Positions 1 through 10,131 are shown, numbered from the stretch's first letter. The stretch: 64,000 nucleotides of DNA from Pseudanabaena sp. M53BS1SP1A06MG (GCA_020404105.1 JADBWH010000073.1:1-64000); one strand, 5' to 3'. Notes: generated from the letters alone by a model not told the origin. Numbers and translations: made by a program.

Positions 1-70
1 AGGGAGAGGGGAACAAGAAATTAGTCTAGCTCCCCCTCTCCCTTGATGGGAGAGGGGGCAGGGGGGTGAG

Positions 71-341
71 GGTGATATTTGTTCCACGTAACATCAGTAA
101 TTAAGTTGAGCTACTTAGCATATTCGTCAGTGTAAAACATCGAATCAGGAGGGTTATGTTTCATCTTTGCCTCGATTGATTAGCTCTAGGGTTTGTCATT
201 TGAGATAGCCTATTCCCCTTGTCCATCGCATCTGACTTACTGTTTCATATCCCCGATTCACCTATTGAGCGATAAAAATGATTGCTGATTGATTTCCATT
301 CATGACATTTACTACTGATGTTACGTAGAACAAATATCACC
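71..341. mobile_element. Non-coding element with 29-bp terminal inverted repeats
   Basis: The stretch 71-99 is the reverse complement of 313-341 with one mismatch over 29 bp (core GATATTTGTTC then ACGTAACATCAGTA). About 210 bp lie between them without an ORF. Such a layout is typical of a MITE or of IS ends left after loss of the transposase. The left half also holds a solo right end of the AGCTACTT repeat (about 98-117). GGGAGAGGGG-type hairpins flank it at about 29-55 and 351-371, and a third copy of the ATGTAACATCAGT end lies at 391-403. No target duplication was found. Confidence 0.5.
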
Positions 342-402
342 CCTAGGCACTCTCCCTTAATGGGAGAGAGTGAAGGTCTTAGAAACTTCCATGTAACATC
401 AG

Positions 403-3400
403 TTACTGCTCATTATTCGAGTTGATAAGCTTCAAAATGTTCATTTTGTCAAAATTCTGTGCCAAAGTTACTAGGCGATTAACAAACCACTGGTATTGAG
501 TGTCTAGTAGAGAAATTCGCTGGGCTTCTTGCTCGATCACTTTAAAGTCTTCACAATCTAAAGCATTAAGAATGATCGTGAGTTCTGTATTTGGAGGAAT
601 AGCTTCTTGATAGATACGTCTTTCTGCATTATACGAATCAGGAAAATTTAGAGAATGCGAAGACTCGGCGTAAATCCAAGATAGATTCAGATGCTGAGCT
701 AATTTGTTGAGTAAAGTTTTTGATTCAATGGGCTTCACTAAAAAGTCACTACAGACTGCTTCTAAGCTTTTTGCTTGGTTTTCAGGCAAGACACCAGCAG
801 AAATCCCTAGAATAGGGATATGCAGAAATTGTGGCATCTCTCTAAGTTTCTGAGCCATTTTAAATCCATCCAGCACAGGCATAACTAAATCGGTAATAAT
901 GGCATCAATGGAATTAGAAGTTGCCATGGTAATTCCATGATCTCCGTTGACCGCTTCGAGCACATTAAAGCCCCATGACTCTAGCAACTTAGCGATGACA
1001 CTACGGTTTACCCATTTGTCATCTACAACTAAAATCGTTTGCTTTTGTCCCACATAGCCAATCACACGATTATTTGTCAAATTAGATGTTTCTTGGGTAA
1101 AGATCGTAGCACTAGTTTCAGGTAATTCTAAATCAAACCAGAAACGACTACCCTTCTCCAGTTCACTTTCAACACAAAGTTCACCTCCCATCATTGCCAC
1201 TAATTTCTGAGAGATAGCTAGTCCTAAACCAGTGCCTTCGAGACGATTGCAGCGATCGCCAACCTGCTCAAAGGGCAGAAAAATCCGAGTAAGGTCGTCT
1301 GCAGCAATACCTCGACCTGTATCAATAATCGTAAATCGAATTTTTCTTGTAATTATTGATGCATCTGTCAATACATCTGATAACATCTCTGGAGATTGAG
1401 ATGCTGATGTTACCTCTTCGGACAAGTCTTGGGAGATCACCTCGACTTTCATGGTTACACTACCAAAGTCCGTAAATTTAATCGCATTGCCTAGCAGATT
1501 AAGCAGAACTTGGCGCAAGCGTTGTTCATCCACTGATACAAAAAAAGGTAAGCGATCAGAAATTTCATAATGGAATAATAAATTTTTCGCTTCCGCTTTA
1601 ATTCCACACATTTGGGCTACGCCAGTCAATAAGTTTGGGAATTCTACTTCTTTGGGATAAAGCTCTAGCTTACGTTCTTCTATTTTTGATAAATCTAGAA
1701 TCTCAGAAATCAAATCCATTATATGACTACCACATTGGTAAATGATCTGAAAACCTTCTTTTTGCTTGAGAGTAAAGTCAGGATCAGTTAAATAGATCTG
1801 AGCATAGCCAAGAATCCCATTCAGGGGAGTTCGCAACTCATGGCTCATGTTAGCGAGGAAATCACTTTTAGCTTGGTTGGCTTCTTCAGCTAGTTCCTTT
1901 GCTTTTTGTAGGGCTAATTCGTTGGCTTTGCGTTCAGTTACATCTGTTGCGATCGATATTAATGTTTCACGCCCATCAGCAACATGTCCTAAGTTTGCCG
2001 AGCCAAATCGCCAAATACGCTGTGAACCATCAGCAATTGTTAATGTGATTTCCTGATCTAGATAGCGCTCTCTATCATGGTTTGGTTGCGGTTTAATTAG
2101 CGGTAGATAGTCATGACAAAATTGTTCCGTCCATTGACTAATCTCTTGAATGTCGCAATCTTCGTGACCTGATTGATTGATCCAAGCACGATTGATTTGT
2201 AAGATCACATCCTCTTCTGTATAGAGAATAATCGGGAAGGGAGCATTAATCAGCGCTAAGAGAAATCGTTCCTCACTTTTTTTTAGAAAGCTTTCAGCTT
2301 GTTTACGTAATCTCTCAGAATCTGCTAATGCTAGAGCAAGTTCAACATCTTCTGCTAATTCTTTCAGTAAAACAATGACATCATCAGTAAAGTAGTTGAC
2401 TACTGATGCATAAAACATAATCGCGCCGATCATTTGTCTGTCAATACTGAATGGGAAGGTAGCACTAGCTCTAAGACCGTGGCTAAGAGCTAGTTCATAC
2501 CAAGGTGTAGTAATTGAATTAGCTAAAAAATCATTAGCAATTACAGGACGGATTTCGCGGATAGCCTGACTTGTGGATCTATGGATAATATCTAGATCAG
2601 GATCTATGGAGCTTTGGATGTTTTTCAGATGATAACTTGCTGAACCTGCTGCTGTGAATGTGGTCATTTTTGTAGCAGGATTAGGAATACCCACCAAAGC
2701 TAACTGAAATCCTCCATACTCGATCGCAATTTCACAAATTTTTTGTAATAGCTCCTGTGGATTACGTATTCTTAAGATCGCTTCGTTAGCTCGGCTCAAA
2801 AAAGTATGTAGTTGTATAGATTGCTCGAGTTGTCTTTGAATCCGCAGGCTATTCGTGATGTCCTGTACAAAAATAAAAAATTTACCTTCGCCTTCGGTAA
2901 AATAGGAAATGCCAATTTCAACATCAATGACTTGTTTGTCTTGGCGTTGCCATTTTTGTGTAAGTCTTTGCTGCTGGGTTCCGTCATAGTTAGTGATAAA
3001 GTTTCTGATCTCAAGGGAATCATCTACAGCTAGATCAAAAACACTGAGATTTAATAATTTTTCGGTGCTGTAACCTGTGATTTTGGCTAAAGAATCATTG
3101 ATCTGAATAAACTTACCTTGGCGATCAAACAGAGCATAACCATCGATGGTAGTCTTGATCGCAGTGCTATAAAGCTTTGCTTCGTGTTCATTAATAGCAA
3201 CGCGATCAATGGTAGATTGCTGCTGTGAAGCAAGTAGGGCTAATTCGCTATTTCTCCATAGTTGTCTCGCAATATAGAGCAAAATCGTAATGAATAAGAG
3301 CGTTAGAATACTAGTAACAGCCGCCAGTTCATTTAATTGAGCATCAGCTTCTATTTGATCCATCTTAGAGATCATGATCCAAGGAGTTCCTTTGATCAAA

Positions 3401-4278
3401 TATGATACTCCGACAACTTTAGTACCTCGATAATCAATTCCTTTCAACAATGATTGTTGGTTTTGAACTGCTTTAATTGCTAATAATTCTTGATCATCCA
3501 ATGATTTGGTGAGTTTCAGGGGTGCGTTATCTTTGTAACGGAGAGGTGTCAAGTATCTTAGGCTATTTTGTTCTTGACGTATCAATAATGTTTCTGCGGT
3601 CAAATTAGAAGTTGACCAAGTCTGGAGAAGTGGAAATAGATATTTGGAAGCATCAAACTCTAAATAAACAGCCCCTAACAATGGCAATGATGAACTGGAA
3701 TGATCATATATAGGCGTAATTACACCATGCACAATCGATTTCCCTCTTGGAGTCTCTCGCCAATGGAAGTCTACTAATTCTGCTTTACTCACATATGTTG
3801 ATGGGAGAAGTTTCTGCCGAAAAATAGATAAAACTTCTGTAGATAAGCCTGAATCTTGATTGAGAATTGGTACAACTACGTCACCTGCGAGATTTATCAC
3901 AAGAATACGGCTATAGCCATATTCCTCTTTAGTCTTTTTAATTGCCTGATGCAAAGCGTTTTGATGAACAAATAGATCTTTCTCCTGATTCTGAATTGCT
4001 TTAAGAAATTGTTCTGATGAATTGATACCTGCTAATATCTTTGCATCAGCCTTGCGTTCATCTAGCCACTGCTCGATTTGCTTAGATTTTAAATTGGCGA
4101 TCGCCAAAAGCCCTTCTTTTGTATTTTGGTTAAGACGCAGTCCCAACCATTGAAATGCAAACCAGCCAACACTAAGAATACCCACTGTCGCAATCACGAG
4201 TGAAAGAAATAATACTTTTGCAAAAAATTGATGCTTTTGAGGATTTACTTGTAAATACTTTGGTTGGTGATGAAACAT
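403..4278 (-). CDS. Hybrid sensor histidine kinase (Cache-PAS-GAF-PAS-HisKA-HATPase-REC)
   Basis: This is a membrane-bound two-component sensor. A TM helix at about residues 20-45 and a second at about 325-345 bracket a Cache-like extracytoplasmic sensor. A PAS domain (about 370-480), a GAF domain (about 495-655) and a second PAS (about 670-790) follow. The HisKA box HELRTPLNG places the phospho-accepting His near residue 813. The ATPase domain shows an N box (NLLGNAIKF), DTGRG and GTGLGLAI. The receiver carries TDLVMP (Asp near 1129) and LVKP. The last ~80 residues are helical and could be a degenerate phosphotransfer tail. The catalytic residues look intact, so it should be active. The ligand and the partner regulator are unknown, and no response-regulator gene is adjacent. 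Confidence 0.93.
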   Translation of the reverse strand: MFHHQPKYLQVNPQKHQFFAKVLFLSLVIATVGILSVGWFAFQWLGLRLNQNTKEGLLAIANLKSKQIEQWLDERKADAKILAGINSSEQFLKAIQNQEKDLFVHQNALHQAIKKTKEEYGYSRILVINLAGDVVVPILNQDSGLSTEVLSIFRQKLLPSTYVSKAELVDFHWRETPRGKSIVHGVITPIYDHSSSSLPLLGAVYLEFDASKYLFPLLQTWSTSNLTAETLLIRQEQNSLRYLTPLRYKDNAPLKLTKSLDDQELLAIKAVQNQQSLLKGIDYRGTKVVGVSYLIKGTPWIMISKMDQIEADAQLNELAAVTSILTLLFITILLYIARQLWRNSELALLASQQQSTIDRVAINEHEAKLYSTAIKTTIDGYALFDRQGKFIQINDSLAKITGYSTEKLLNLSVFDLAVDDSLEIRNFITNYDGTQQQRLTQKWQRQDKQVIDVEIGISYFTEGEGKFFIFVQDITNSLRIQRQLEQSIQLHTFLSRANEAILRIRNPQELLQKICEIAIEYGGFQLALVGIPNPATKMTTFTAAGSASYHLKNIQSSIDPDLDIIHRSTSQAIREIRPVIANDFLANSITTPWYELALSHGLRASATFPFSIDRQMIGAIMFYASVVNYFTDDVIVLLKELAEDVELALALADSERLRKQAESFLKKSEERFLLALINAPFPIILYTEEDVILQINRAWINQSGHEDCDIQEISQWTEQFCHDYLPLIKPQPNHDRERYLDQEITLTIADGSQRIWRFGSANLGHVADGRETLISIATDVTERKANELALQKAKELAEEANQAKSDFLANMSHELRTPLNGILGYAQIYLTDPDFTLKQKEGFQIIYQCGSHIMDLISEILDLSKIEERKLELYPKEVEFPNLLTGVAQMCGIKAEAKNLLFHYEISDRLPFFVSVDEQRLRQVLLNLLGNAIKFTDFGSVTMKVEVISQDLSEEVTSASQSPEMLSDVLTDASIITRKIRFTIIDTGRGIAADDLTRIFLPFEQVGDRCNRLEGTGLGLAISQKLVAMMGGELCVESELEKGSRFWFDLELPETSATIFTQETSNLTNNRVIGYVGQKQTILVVDDKWVNRSVIAKLLESWGFNVLEAVNGDHGITMATSNSIDAIITDLVMPVLDGFKMAQKLREMPQFLHIPILGISAGVLPENQAKSLEAVCSDFLVKPIESKTLLNKLAQHLNLSWIYAESSHSLNFPDSYNAERRIYQEAIPPNTELTIILNALDCEDFKVIEQEAQRISLLDTQYQWFVNRLVTLAQNFDKMNILKLINSNNEQ

Positions 4279-4588
4279 AAGCTTAAACTTGACGTGCTGG
4301 CTACTTGCATACAGCGCTTAATTGAAAAACGCTATAGCTATATCTAGAAGTAGCTATTCTTCACAGTCCTACTATTGCTAAAGCGGCGAGTACTACAAAT
4401 ATATTAGTGACTTTTTAAATATCATAATCTCTTATAGAGATAGAGATTACACAACCTTCACGAATATAAAATTTGTGTAATTCTACAACCCAATACTTGA
4501 AGCAATAATTACAAAAAAATATGATTGTAAACCTACACGAAGTGATACTTAATGTGGTCTGAGGCGATGGCATAATAACCATAAGGAT
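4279..4588. other. Intergenic region between divergent genes
   Basis: This ~310-bp AT-rich spacer separates the divergent kinase and the PCP_red gene and must hold both promoters. I see no convincing RNA, repeat or extra gene. A 77-codon frame on the minus strand (4415-4648) overlaps the start of the next gene and resembles no known protein. Confidence 0.4.
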
Positions 4589-4855
4589 ATGAGTAATAAT
4601 GTCGCCCATTCTGAAACTTGCGAAAGTCCTAAACGATATCAAAATCAATACAATACATCAAACAAAGATATGCCAGATTCTGATTATTTTGAAGGTTTAA
4701 CTTGGACAGTCGAAGCCAAGGTCAAATATAAAAACATTCCCTACTTTGTGCGGACGCGAGCTCGTCAAAGAATTGAACAAATGGCACAGGCGGCTGGGAG
4801 TGATACGATTACTGCTGAAATTGTCGAAAAAGCTAGAGTTGAGTTTGGACAATAG
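4589..4855 (+). CDS. PCP_red domain protein (protochlorophyllide-reductase-like small protein)
   Basis: This 88-residue protein has a C-terminal half (about 35-88: LTWTVEAKVKYKNIP, RTRARQRIE, then a short helix with ITAEIVEKAR) that matches the PCP_red domain. That domain is found at the C terminus of the BchB/ChlB subunit of light-independent protochlorophyllide reductase and as stand-alone small proteins in cyanobacteria. No nitrogenase-like catalytic domain is present, so an enzymatic role is not implied. AAGGA lies just before the ATG. murQ follows after about 30 nt on the same strand, so the two may be co-transcribed. The function of the solo protein is unknown. Confidence 0.8.
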   Translation: MSNNVAHSETCESPKRYQNQYNTSNKDMPDSDYFEGLTWTVEAKVKYKNIPYFVRTRARQRIEQMAQAAGSDTITAEIVEKARVEFGQ

Positions 4856-4888
4856 CAGGTAAACGTAGAGGATATAAGGAAAATTTTG

Positions 4889-5833
4889 ATGTCTAGTGAA
4901 TCAAATGTGGGATTGCAAAGCAATGGATCAGGGAGCCAAAATTGTGATCGCGGTTATTTGTTAACGGAGCAGGCAAATCCCTATAGCCAAAATTTGGATC
5001 GGCTCAGCCCTCTAGAAATTGTGGAACTGTTTAATCAAGAAGATCTCAAGGCAGTTGCGGCAGTTGGCAAAGAAAAAGATGCGATCGCCCAAGCGATTAC
5101 GGTAATTGCCAATGCGATTAACAATGGCGGTAGGTTGTTTTACATTGGAGCAGGAACGAGTGGAAGGCTCGGTGTTCTTGATGCGGCAGAATGCCCTCCC
5201 ACATTTTGTAGTGATCCTGAGTTAATCCAAGGGATTTTGGCAGGGGGAATGAATGCAATGGTACGCAGTTCCGAAGCTCTTGAAGATCGTGAGGATGATG
5301 GAGCTGCTGTCATCCAAGAAAAAAATATTAGCGATCGGGATGTTGTTTTTGGGATCACCGCAGGGGGAACGACTCCCTATGTGCATGGAGCATTAAAAGC
5401 AGCGAAACAACGGGGGGCAAAGACCATCTTTTTTTGTTGCGTCCCAGCCGATCAATTCCCAAGACATTACGATATCGAGATTCGTCCCCTTGTTGGTGCA
5501 GAGATTTTAGCTGGCTCGACTCGGCTCAAAGCAGGGACAGCTACCAAACTAGTCCTTAATACAATTTCTACAGGTGTCATGGTGCAACTGGGCAAAGTGT
5601 ATGGTAATCGGATGATAGATGTCTCTGTCACTAATAGCAAACTTGAAGATCGCGCTATTAGAATTATCTGCGACCTTACCTCCCTCTGTCGTGAAGAGGC
5701 TACAGAGTTATTAGAGCGATCGGGTAGAAGCGTGAAATTAGCGTTATTAATGCATTGGAAAGGTGTAGATGTTCCCCATGCTGCACAAATGCTCCAAGTC
5801 ACCAAAGGGCATCTAGGCAGAGCAATCACTTAA
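4889..5833 (+). CDS. murQ: N-acetylmuramic acid 6-phosphate etherase
   Basis: MurQ cleaves the lactyl ether of MurNAc-6-phosphate to give GlcNAc-6-phosphate and lactate in peptidoglycan recycling. The SIS-fold signature is clear: YIGAGTSGRLGVLDAAECPP near residues 90-110, GITAGGTTPY near 155, and the TGVMVQLGKVYGNRMIDV block. Length (314 aa) is usual. The ATG at 4889 is preferred over the TTG three bases upstream because AAGGA sits 9 nt before it. A hairpin downstream probably ends the transcript. No MurNAc-6-P-producing kinase or transporter is adjacent. Confidence 0.95.
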   Translation: MSSESNVGLQSNGSGSQNCDRGYLLTEQANPYSQNLDRLSPLEIVELFNQEDLKAVAAVGKEKDAIAQAITVIANAINNGGRLFYIGAGTSGRLGVLDAAECPPTFCSDPELIQGILAGGMNAMVRSSEALEDREDDGAAVIQEKNISDRDVVFGITAGGTTPYVHGALKAAKQRGAKTIFFCCVPADQFPRHYDIEIRPLVGAEILAGSTRLKAGTATKLVLNTISTGVMVQLGKVYGNRMIDVSVTNSKLEDRAIRIICDLTSLCREEATELLERSGRSVKLALLMHWKGVDVPHAAQMLQVTKGHLGRAIT

Positions 5834-5890
5834 GTCCTAAAACTGTGGGTGCAAGTGCCGCATATACAGCAGATTTGCAATAGACCCATA

Positions 5891-5926
5891 TTTAGTGAAA
5901 GGGGTGATTCGCAACCCTTTTACTAA
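5891..5926 (+). terminator. Hairpin downstream of murQ
   Basis: The arms TTTAGTGAAAGGG and CCCTTTTACTAAA pair around a short loop (one bulge). It lies about 60 nt after the murQ stop and before the next gene. The downstream T run is weak, so termination is likely but not certain. Confidence 0.5.
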
Positions 5927-5975
5927 ATTTCTTGGTCTGGGTATAAGATATGTTAAGCAAAAAAGTTAGAAACCC

Positions 5976-6287
5976 ATGACAGGCAAACAACTCCGTCAAG
6001 CGATCGCTGATAAATGGAATTTTTCGTATGATGTACAACTACGCAAAACTCAAGGCAAAATCTTTTTACAAGTAATGTGGCGTTATCAAGAACAGCAGTC
6101 CTTTTCGATGAATGATGTCGAATTTATGCAACATCTCGATACAATTGCCTCTTATTTAAGCGATTGGGGTGTAGTTGAGCAAGTTCAAACATTTATTGCT
6201 AATACCAAAGAACGCCCACGCCTTGGTAAAGCTGTGAGCATTCCTCTCCAAATTGGTGATCGATCACTAGAATGGTTAGTTGATTAG
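5976..6287 (+). CDS. DUF3067 family protein
   Basis: This 103-residue soluble protein has the DUF3067 pattern seen in cyanobacteria and chloroplast-bearing plants: MTGKQLRQAI, KIFLQVMWRYQEQQSF near 45-55, then LDTIASYLSDWGVVEQV and a conserved RPRLGKAVSIPL block near the C terminus. No signal peptide or TM segment is present. The biochemical role of the family is not known to me. It stands alone with its own upstream spacer. Confidence 0.85.
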   Translation: MTGKQLRQAIADKWNFSYDVQLRKTQGKIFLQVMWRYQEQQSFSMNDVEFMQHLDTIASYLSDWGVVEQVQTFIANTKERPRLGKAVSIPLQIGDRSLEWLVD

Positions 6288-6608
6288 CGTGAAAGCACCT
6301 AAAATTCAGTCTCATTTCCATGAAGAACACTATAAAAAAATTAATCAAAAGTTGATTTAAGATATGACCTGTTGCTGACTTTCTGAGCTAAAGATTGTAC
6401 GCTTATGATGAGAATTCACTAGGATTTATGCATCAAGTGGATGTGGTAGGGGCTTGGCCCACCCCATATTCACTTAAAACCCAGTAAATTCGTTACATTG
6501 AGTAAGTCTTATTTATAAATATATTTCTGTAAATCATTTTGGGGAAACTGAAACTTTTCTACGGTACGCATCTAACCATACCTAAGTCAAAAACATCAGG
6601 GCAAAAAT
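6288..6608. other. Intergenic region with an imperfect hairpin
   Basis: The 320-bp spacer contains an imperfect hairpin at about 6434-6477 (AAGTGGATGTGG pairing with CCATATTCACTT around GGGGCTTGGCCCACCCC). It could terminate the DUF3067 transcript. No further ORF is supported. Confidence 0.35.
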
Positions 6609-9389
6609 ATGAGTCAAGCAGGAGCTAACCCGTGGGAACGCCAGTTTGTTAACCTTGGGCGAATCATGCAGTTCTTGCGTGATGAAGATAGCATTGACAA
6701 TCTCTTAACTGCTACTCTTGATTATCTTCGGGACAATTTTGATTACAAACTGATCTGGATTGGGCTATATGACCAAGAAAACCATCGCATCACAGGAAAA
6801 GGTGGTACTACCCCTGCGGGAGAAATTAAGTTTTTAAAAGAGCGCTTTGCCCTCAATGCGGGAGATTTACTCGATCAGGTAATTGTGCAACGACGACCTG
6901 TACCGATCGCTGATCTGCGTCAGGAAAAACGTAGTGGTGAATGGCAAAAAATCGCACAAAAATTCGATATTCAAGGGACTTTGCTCTGGCCGATCTATCA
7001 TCGCGATCGCAGTTTTGGGGTCGTTTTGCTTGGCTCAAACCAATGGAACTTGACTCCTCGCAATGATGAGCGAGCAAGGTTATCGGTTGTCTTAGGTGCT
7101 CTTGGCTCGACCCTCAGTCGCCTTGATGCCGAGTGGCGCTACCACAATACCAAGCGTCCCGACGAACCACTGCTAAGAATTCTTGCCAAAATTCGCAACA
7201 TTCCAAATTTGACCGAGCGCCTCGAAGAGATAGTACAGGAAACCCATAGTTTTGTGATGCCTGATCACACCAACATTTATTGGTTTGAGCGTGAACATCA
7301 ATATTTTTGGCGGCGAGTTGTCAATCGCCAACCAGGGCTAAAGTCTAAGCAGTTGGTTGATAATACGGCAGTTGTGACTGTCCAAAGTGCTCCTGGCTTA
7401 TATCAGGCTTTGTCTAAGGATCAGATTGTGGTGGTCGTTGATGCCAAGTCAATGACCAAAAGCGAAATTAACAATCGAGTGATGGAACAGTTTGGTGCAG
7501 TTTCGATTATTATTGCACCAATCTTTTCCCAATCAGAGCTATTAGGCTTTCTATCAGTAGAAGGTGATGAACCGCGTCTCTGGACAGATGATGAGCGTAA
7601 TTTCGTCCTTGGGACAGCTCAGCTAGCAGCAATTACGGCTCCCTTAGAGGAAATGGAAGTAACGATGGATCGCATTGCCTCTGACCAAATTCTTACGGCT
7701 GGCATTGCTAGGGCTATTTATTCTAACAATGATTGGCAACAGGCGCTCGATCAAGCAGCTGAGCAATTATGTCAACGCCTCAGTTTAGAGCGCTTTTGGG
7801 TGGCAACCTATGATCCAGACAATGAGGTGTTTCGGATTGATTTTCAGTACCACCCCAAAAATCGCCGCCCCATTCCTAATCTACTACCTAGCTTAGCGAC
7901 TGTTGATTTCCAGATGATTGAGCAGTCTCCAGATGCAGCCACGGTAGAAAATCTTGATCATGATTTCAAGTTTTTGTCATGGCGCACTTCATTGCTTGCT
8001 CTTGACGTGCAATCACTGATTGTTAGCAGCACTTCGATGGGCAAACCCTTAGAAGCGGTTTTAGCGGTTGCCCATGAATCTCCACGCACATGGGCACGAC
8101 CAGAACGAGAGATGGTGCAGGCAGTTGCTCAACAGATAGGTTTAATTGTCCACCAAAATGAATTGCAGCGTTTATCCGACGACCGACAAAAGGTTTATCA
8201 GTCGGTGCAATTCGGTCTAGTTGCTTTACAACAGGCGAATTCCCTCGATAAATTGCATCACACGGCAACCCAATTAATGGCTCAGGTAACTCAATCACCA
8301 CTTGCAGTATTGGTGGTATGGCTCCCTGGTCGCCAAGGTGGACAGATTGCCTCAGTTTTTAGTAGTCGTGATGAATATCAACTCGCGGTTAACGAAACAC
8401 TGATTGTGATTGAAGAAGATCCCCTCGTGCAGTGGGCGACTCAAAGTGAGGGCATTTTGCCACTCAGCATTCATGATTTGCCAGAACAGACTAGAGCTTG
8501 GCTCAATGCTCCTGCCATCGGTCATTTAATGGTTTTAGCCCTGCGAACTACCCCCGATCATCAACCAACGGGGATGATTTTAGTTGCTGATCACGTAGGA
8601 CGGCGTTGGGTTGATCGCCAGTTGCAAGCCTTTAATATGTTAACCAATCAGCTTGCATGGTCTCGTCGCCATTTAATCCTTGTTGAAAATCTTAAATATA
8701 ACCGCCAAGAGCTAGAACGCCTCAATTGGTATAAACATCGCCGCTTAGAAGATATCTACCGTACTGTCAGCAGTGGAGTGCAGCGATTACTGGAAGCAGA
8801 TTCCCGATCTAATGGCACAGGTGGTATTAATAACGTCACTTTGCAAGGTTCTCTCAAACAGTTACAGGTTTCGCTCTCATCACTACCTCAGATTATCCGC
8901 AAGGAGCAATGGCGCTTGCGACCTAACTATGAGACTGCGCCGTTGGCAGGGATACTCAAACGAGGCTTAGAGAGAGTTGATTCCCTCGTGAAGCAAAGAC
9001 AGATTTGGTCACAGGTACATAATCAGGCTAATGTCGTTATAGGTGGTGACATTGCCAAGATGGAGATGATCCTCAACGAGTTATTACTATTTGCCTGTGA
9101 ACGCTCAGAAGTTGGTGGTCGCATCGATCTCTGGTGCCGCCAAATTGATGAGAAACTATTAGAGCTATCAATTACTGATTATGGGGTGGTGGATGCGGCG
9201 TTGCTCCAAGAGTTACACCAAGGTCGAGTGATCGATCTTTTATCTCCATCATTACTGGATCAACCCCCAGGCTTGCATTTAGCAATATGTCAAAAACTGA
9301 TGTTAGAAGCAGGTGGGGATTTATCTCTCTATCAATTAGAAGACAACCGTATTCTCAGTCGTCTCATTTTGCCTCTCTCTAACTCTTAG
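6609..9389 (+). CDS. Multi-GAF histidine-kinase-like signalling protein
   Basis: This 926-residue cytoplasmic protein carries about three to four GAF-type modules: about 20-170, 190-350, 365-520 and a weaker one at 535-690. A helical dimerisation segment follows (about 695-740, with LNWYKHRRLEDIYR) and then an ATPase-like C terminus (about 800-926). The latter keeps an N-box-like helix (MILNELLLFA) and a GLHLAICQKL segment that resembles GLGLAI. The G1 box reads ITDYGVVD instead of DxGxG. It may therefore be a weak or inactive kinase that acts as a sensor or scaffold. No TM helices or receiver domain. Cyanobacteria have related GAF kinases of similar layout. Confidence 0.75.
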   Translation: MSQAGANPWERQFVNLGRIMQFLRDEDSIDNLLTATLDYLRDNFDYKLIWIGLYDQENHRITGKGGTTPAGEIKFLKERFALNAGDLLDQVIVQRRPVPIADLRQEKRSGEWQKIAQKFDIQGTLLWPIYHRDRSFGVVLLGSNQWNLTPRNDERARLSVVLGALGSTLSRLDAEWRYHNTKRPDEPLLRILAKIRNIPNLTERLEEIVQETHSFVMPDHTNIYWFEREHQYFWRRVVNRQPGLKSKQLVDNTAVVTVQSAPGLYQALSKDQIVVVVDAKSMTKSEINNRVMEQFGAVSIIIAPIFSQSELLGFLSVEGDEPRLWTDDERNFVLGTAQLAAITAPLEEMEVTMDRIASDQILTAGIARAIYSNNDWQQALDQAAEQLCQRLSLERFWVATYDPDNEVFRIDFQYHPKNRRPIPNLLPSLATVDFQMIEQSPDAATVENLDHDFKFLSWRTSLLALDVQSLIVSSTSMGKPLEAVLAVAHESPRTWARPEREMVQAVAQQIGLIVHQNELQRLSDDRQKVYQSVQFGLVALQQANSLDKLHHTATQLMAQVTQSPLAVLVVWLPGRQGGQIASVFSSRDEYQLAVNETLIVIEEDPLVQWATQSEGILPLSIHDLPEQTRAWLNAPAIGHLMVLALRTTPDHQPTGMILVADHVGRRWVDRQLQAFNMLTNQLAWSRRHLILVENLKYNRQELERLNWYKHRRLEDIYRTVSSGVQRLLEADSRSNGTGGINNVTLQGSLKQLQVSLSSLPQIIRKEQWRLRPNYETAPLAGILKRGLERVDSLVKQRQIWSQVHNQANVVIGGDIAKMEMILNELLLFACERSEVGGRIDLWCRQIDEKLLELSITDYGVVDAALLQELHQGRVIDLLSPSLLDQPPGLHLAICQKLMLEAGGDLSLYQLEDNRILSRLILPLSNS

Positions 9390-9459
9390 CGGGATAAAGA
9401 ATGTATAGCATATCTATTCTGATCATAATTTTTTTAACTAGTTTATTAAATTGAATTCC

Positions 9460-10062
9460 ATGTCCTACGATACACCTCGCATTGCTAAAGTTAACCGTAA
9501 AACTGGCGAAACCGATGTCACTGTGGCGCTAAATCTAGATGGCACTGGTCAAGGCATTATTAATACAGGTATTCCTTTTCTAGATCATATGCTCCATCAA
9601 ATTTGTTCCCACGGCTTAATCGATTTAGATGTCCAAGCGACGGGAGACTTACATATTGATGACCATCATACTAATGAGGATGTAGGGATTGTATTAGGGC
9701 AAGCTTTGGGACAGGCTCTAGGCGATCGCAAAGGGATTAATCGCTTTGGTCACTTTGTAGCTCCTCTAGATGAATCTTTAGTGCAGGTTGCCCTTGACTT
9801 TTCGGGTCGTCCCTACATGGTCTATGACCTAGTAATTCCTAATCAGCGCGTGGGGACTTACGACACAGAACTGGTGCGGGAGTTTTTTCAAGCAGTTGTC
9901 AATCATGCCCAGATGACTTTGCATATTCGGTTATTGGCTAGAGGCAATTCGCACCACATTATCGAAGCAGGGTTTAAAGCCTTTGCCCGTGCAATCAAGA
10001 TGGCAGTAGAAGTCGATCCTAGGCGTGCCACTATAATTCCTAGCTCGAAAGGTGTGTTGTAG
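9460..10062 (+). CDS. hisB: Imidazoleglycerol-phosphate dehydratase
   Basis: HisB dehydrates imidazole glycerol phosphate to imidazole acetol phosphate, the sixth step of histidine synthesis, using bound Mn2+. Metal-ligand motifs are present: [20 protein letters not shown] and [16 protein letters not shown]. The 200-residue length fits the monofunctional bacterial enzyme, without the phosphatase domain of E. coli HisB. The ATG at 9460 (MSYDTPR) is more likely than an in-frame TTG at 9451. No other his genes are near, as is usual in cyanobacteria. Confidence 0.96.
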   Translation: MSYDTPRIAKVNRKTGETDVTVALNLDGTGQGIINTGIPFLDHMLHQICSHGLIDLDVQATGDLHIDDHHTNEDVGIVLGQALGQALGDRKGINRFGHFVAPLDESLVQVALDFSGRPYMVYDLVIPNQRVGTYDTELVREFFQAVVNHAQMTLHIRLLARGNSHHIIEAGFKAFARAIKMAVEVDPRRATIIPSSKGVL

Positions 10063-10131
10063 GAAGTTAGTTTGCCCACATGTGGTGGGTAAATATTTCA
10101 AAACCCTAAAATCTATGGCTTAGTTGACGTG

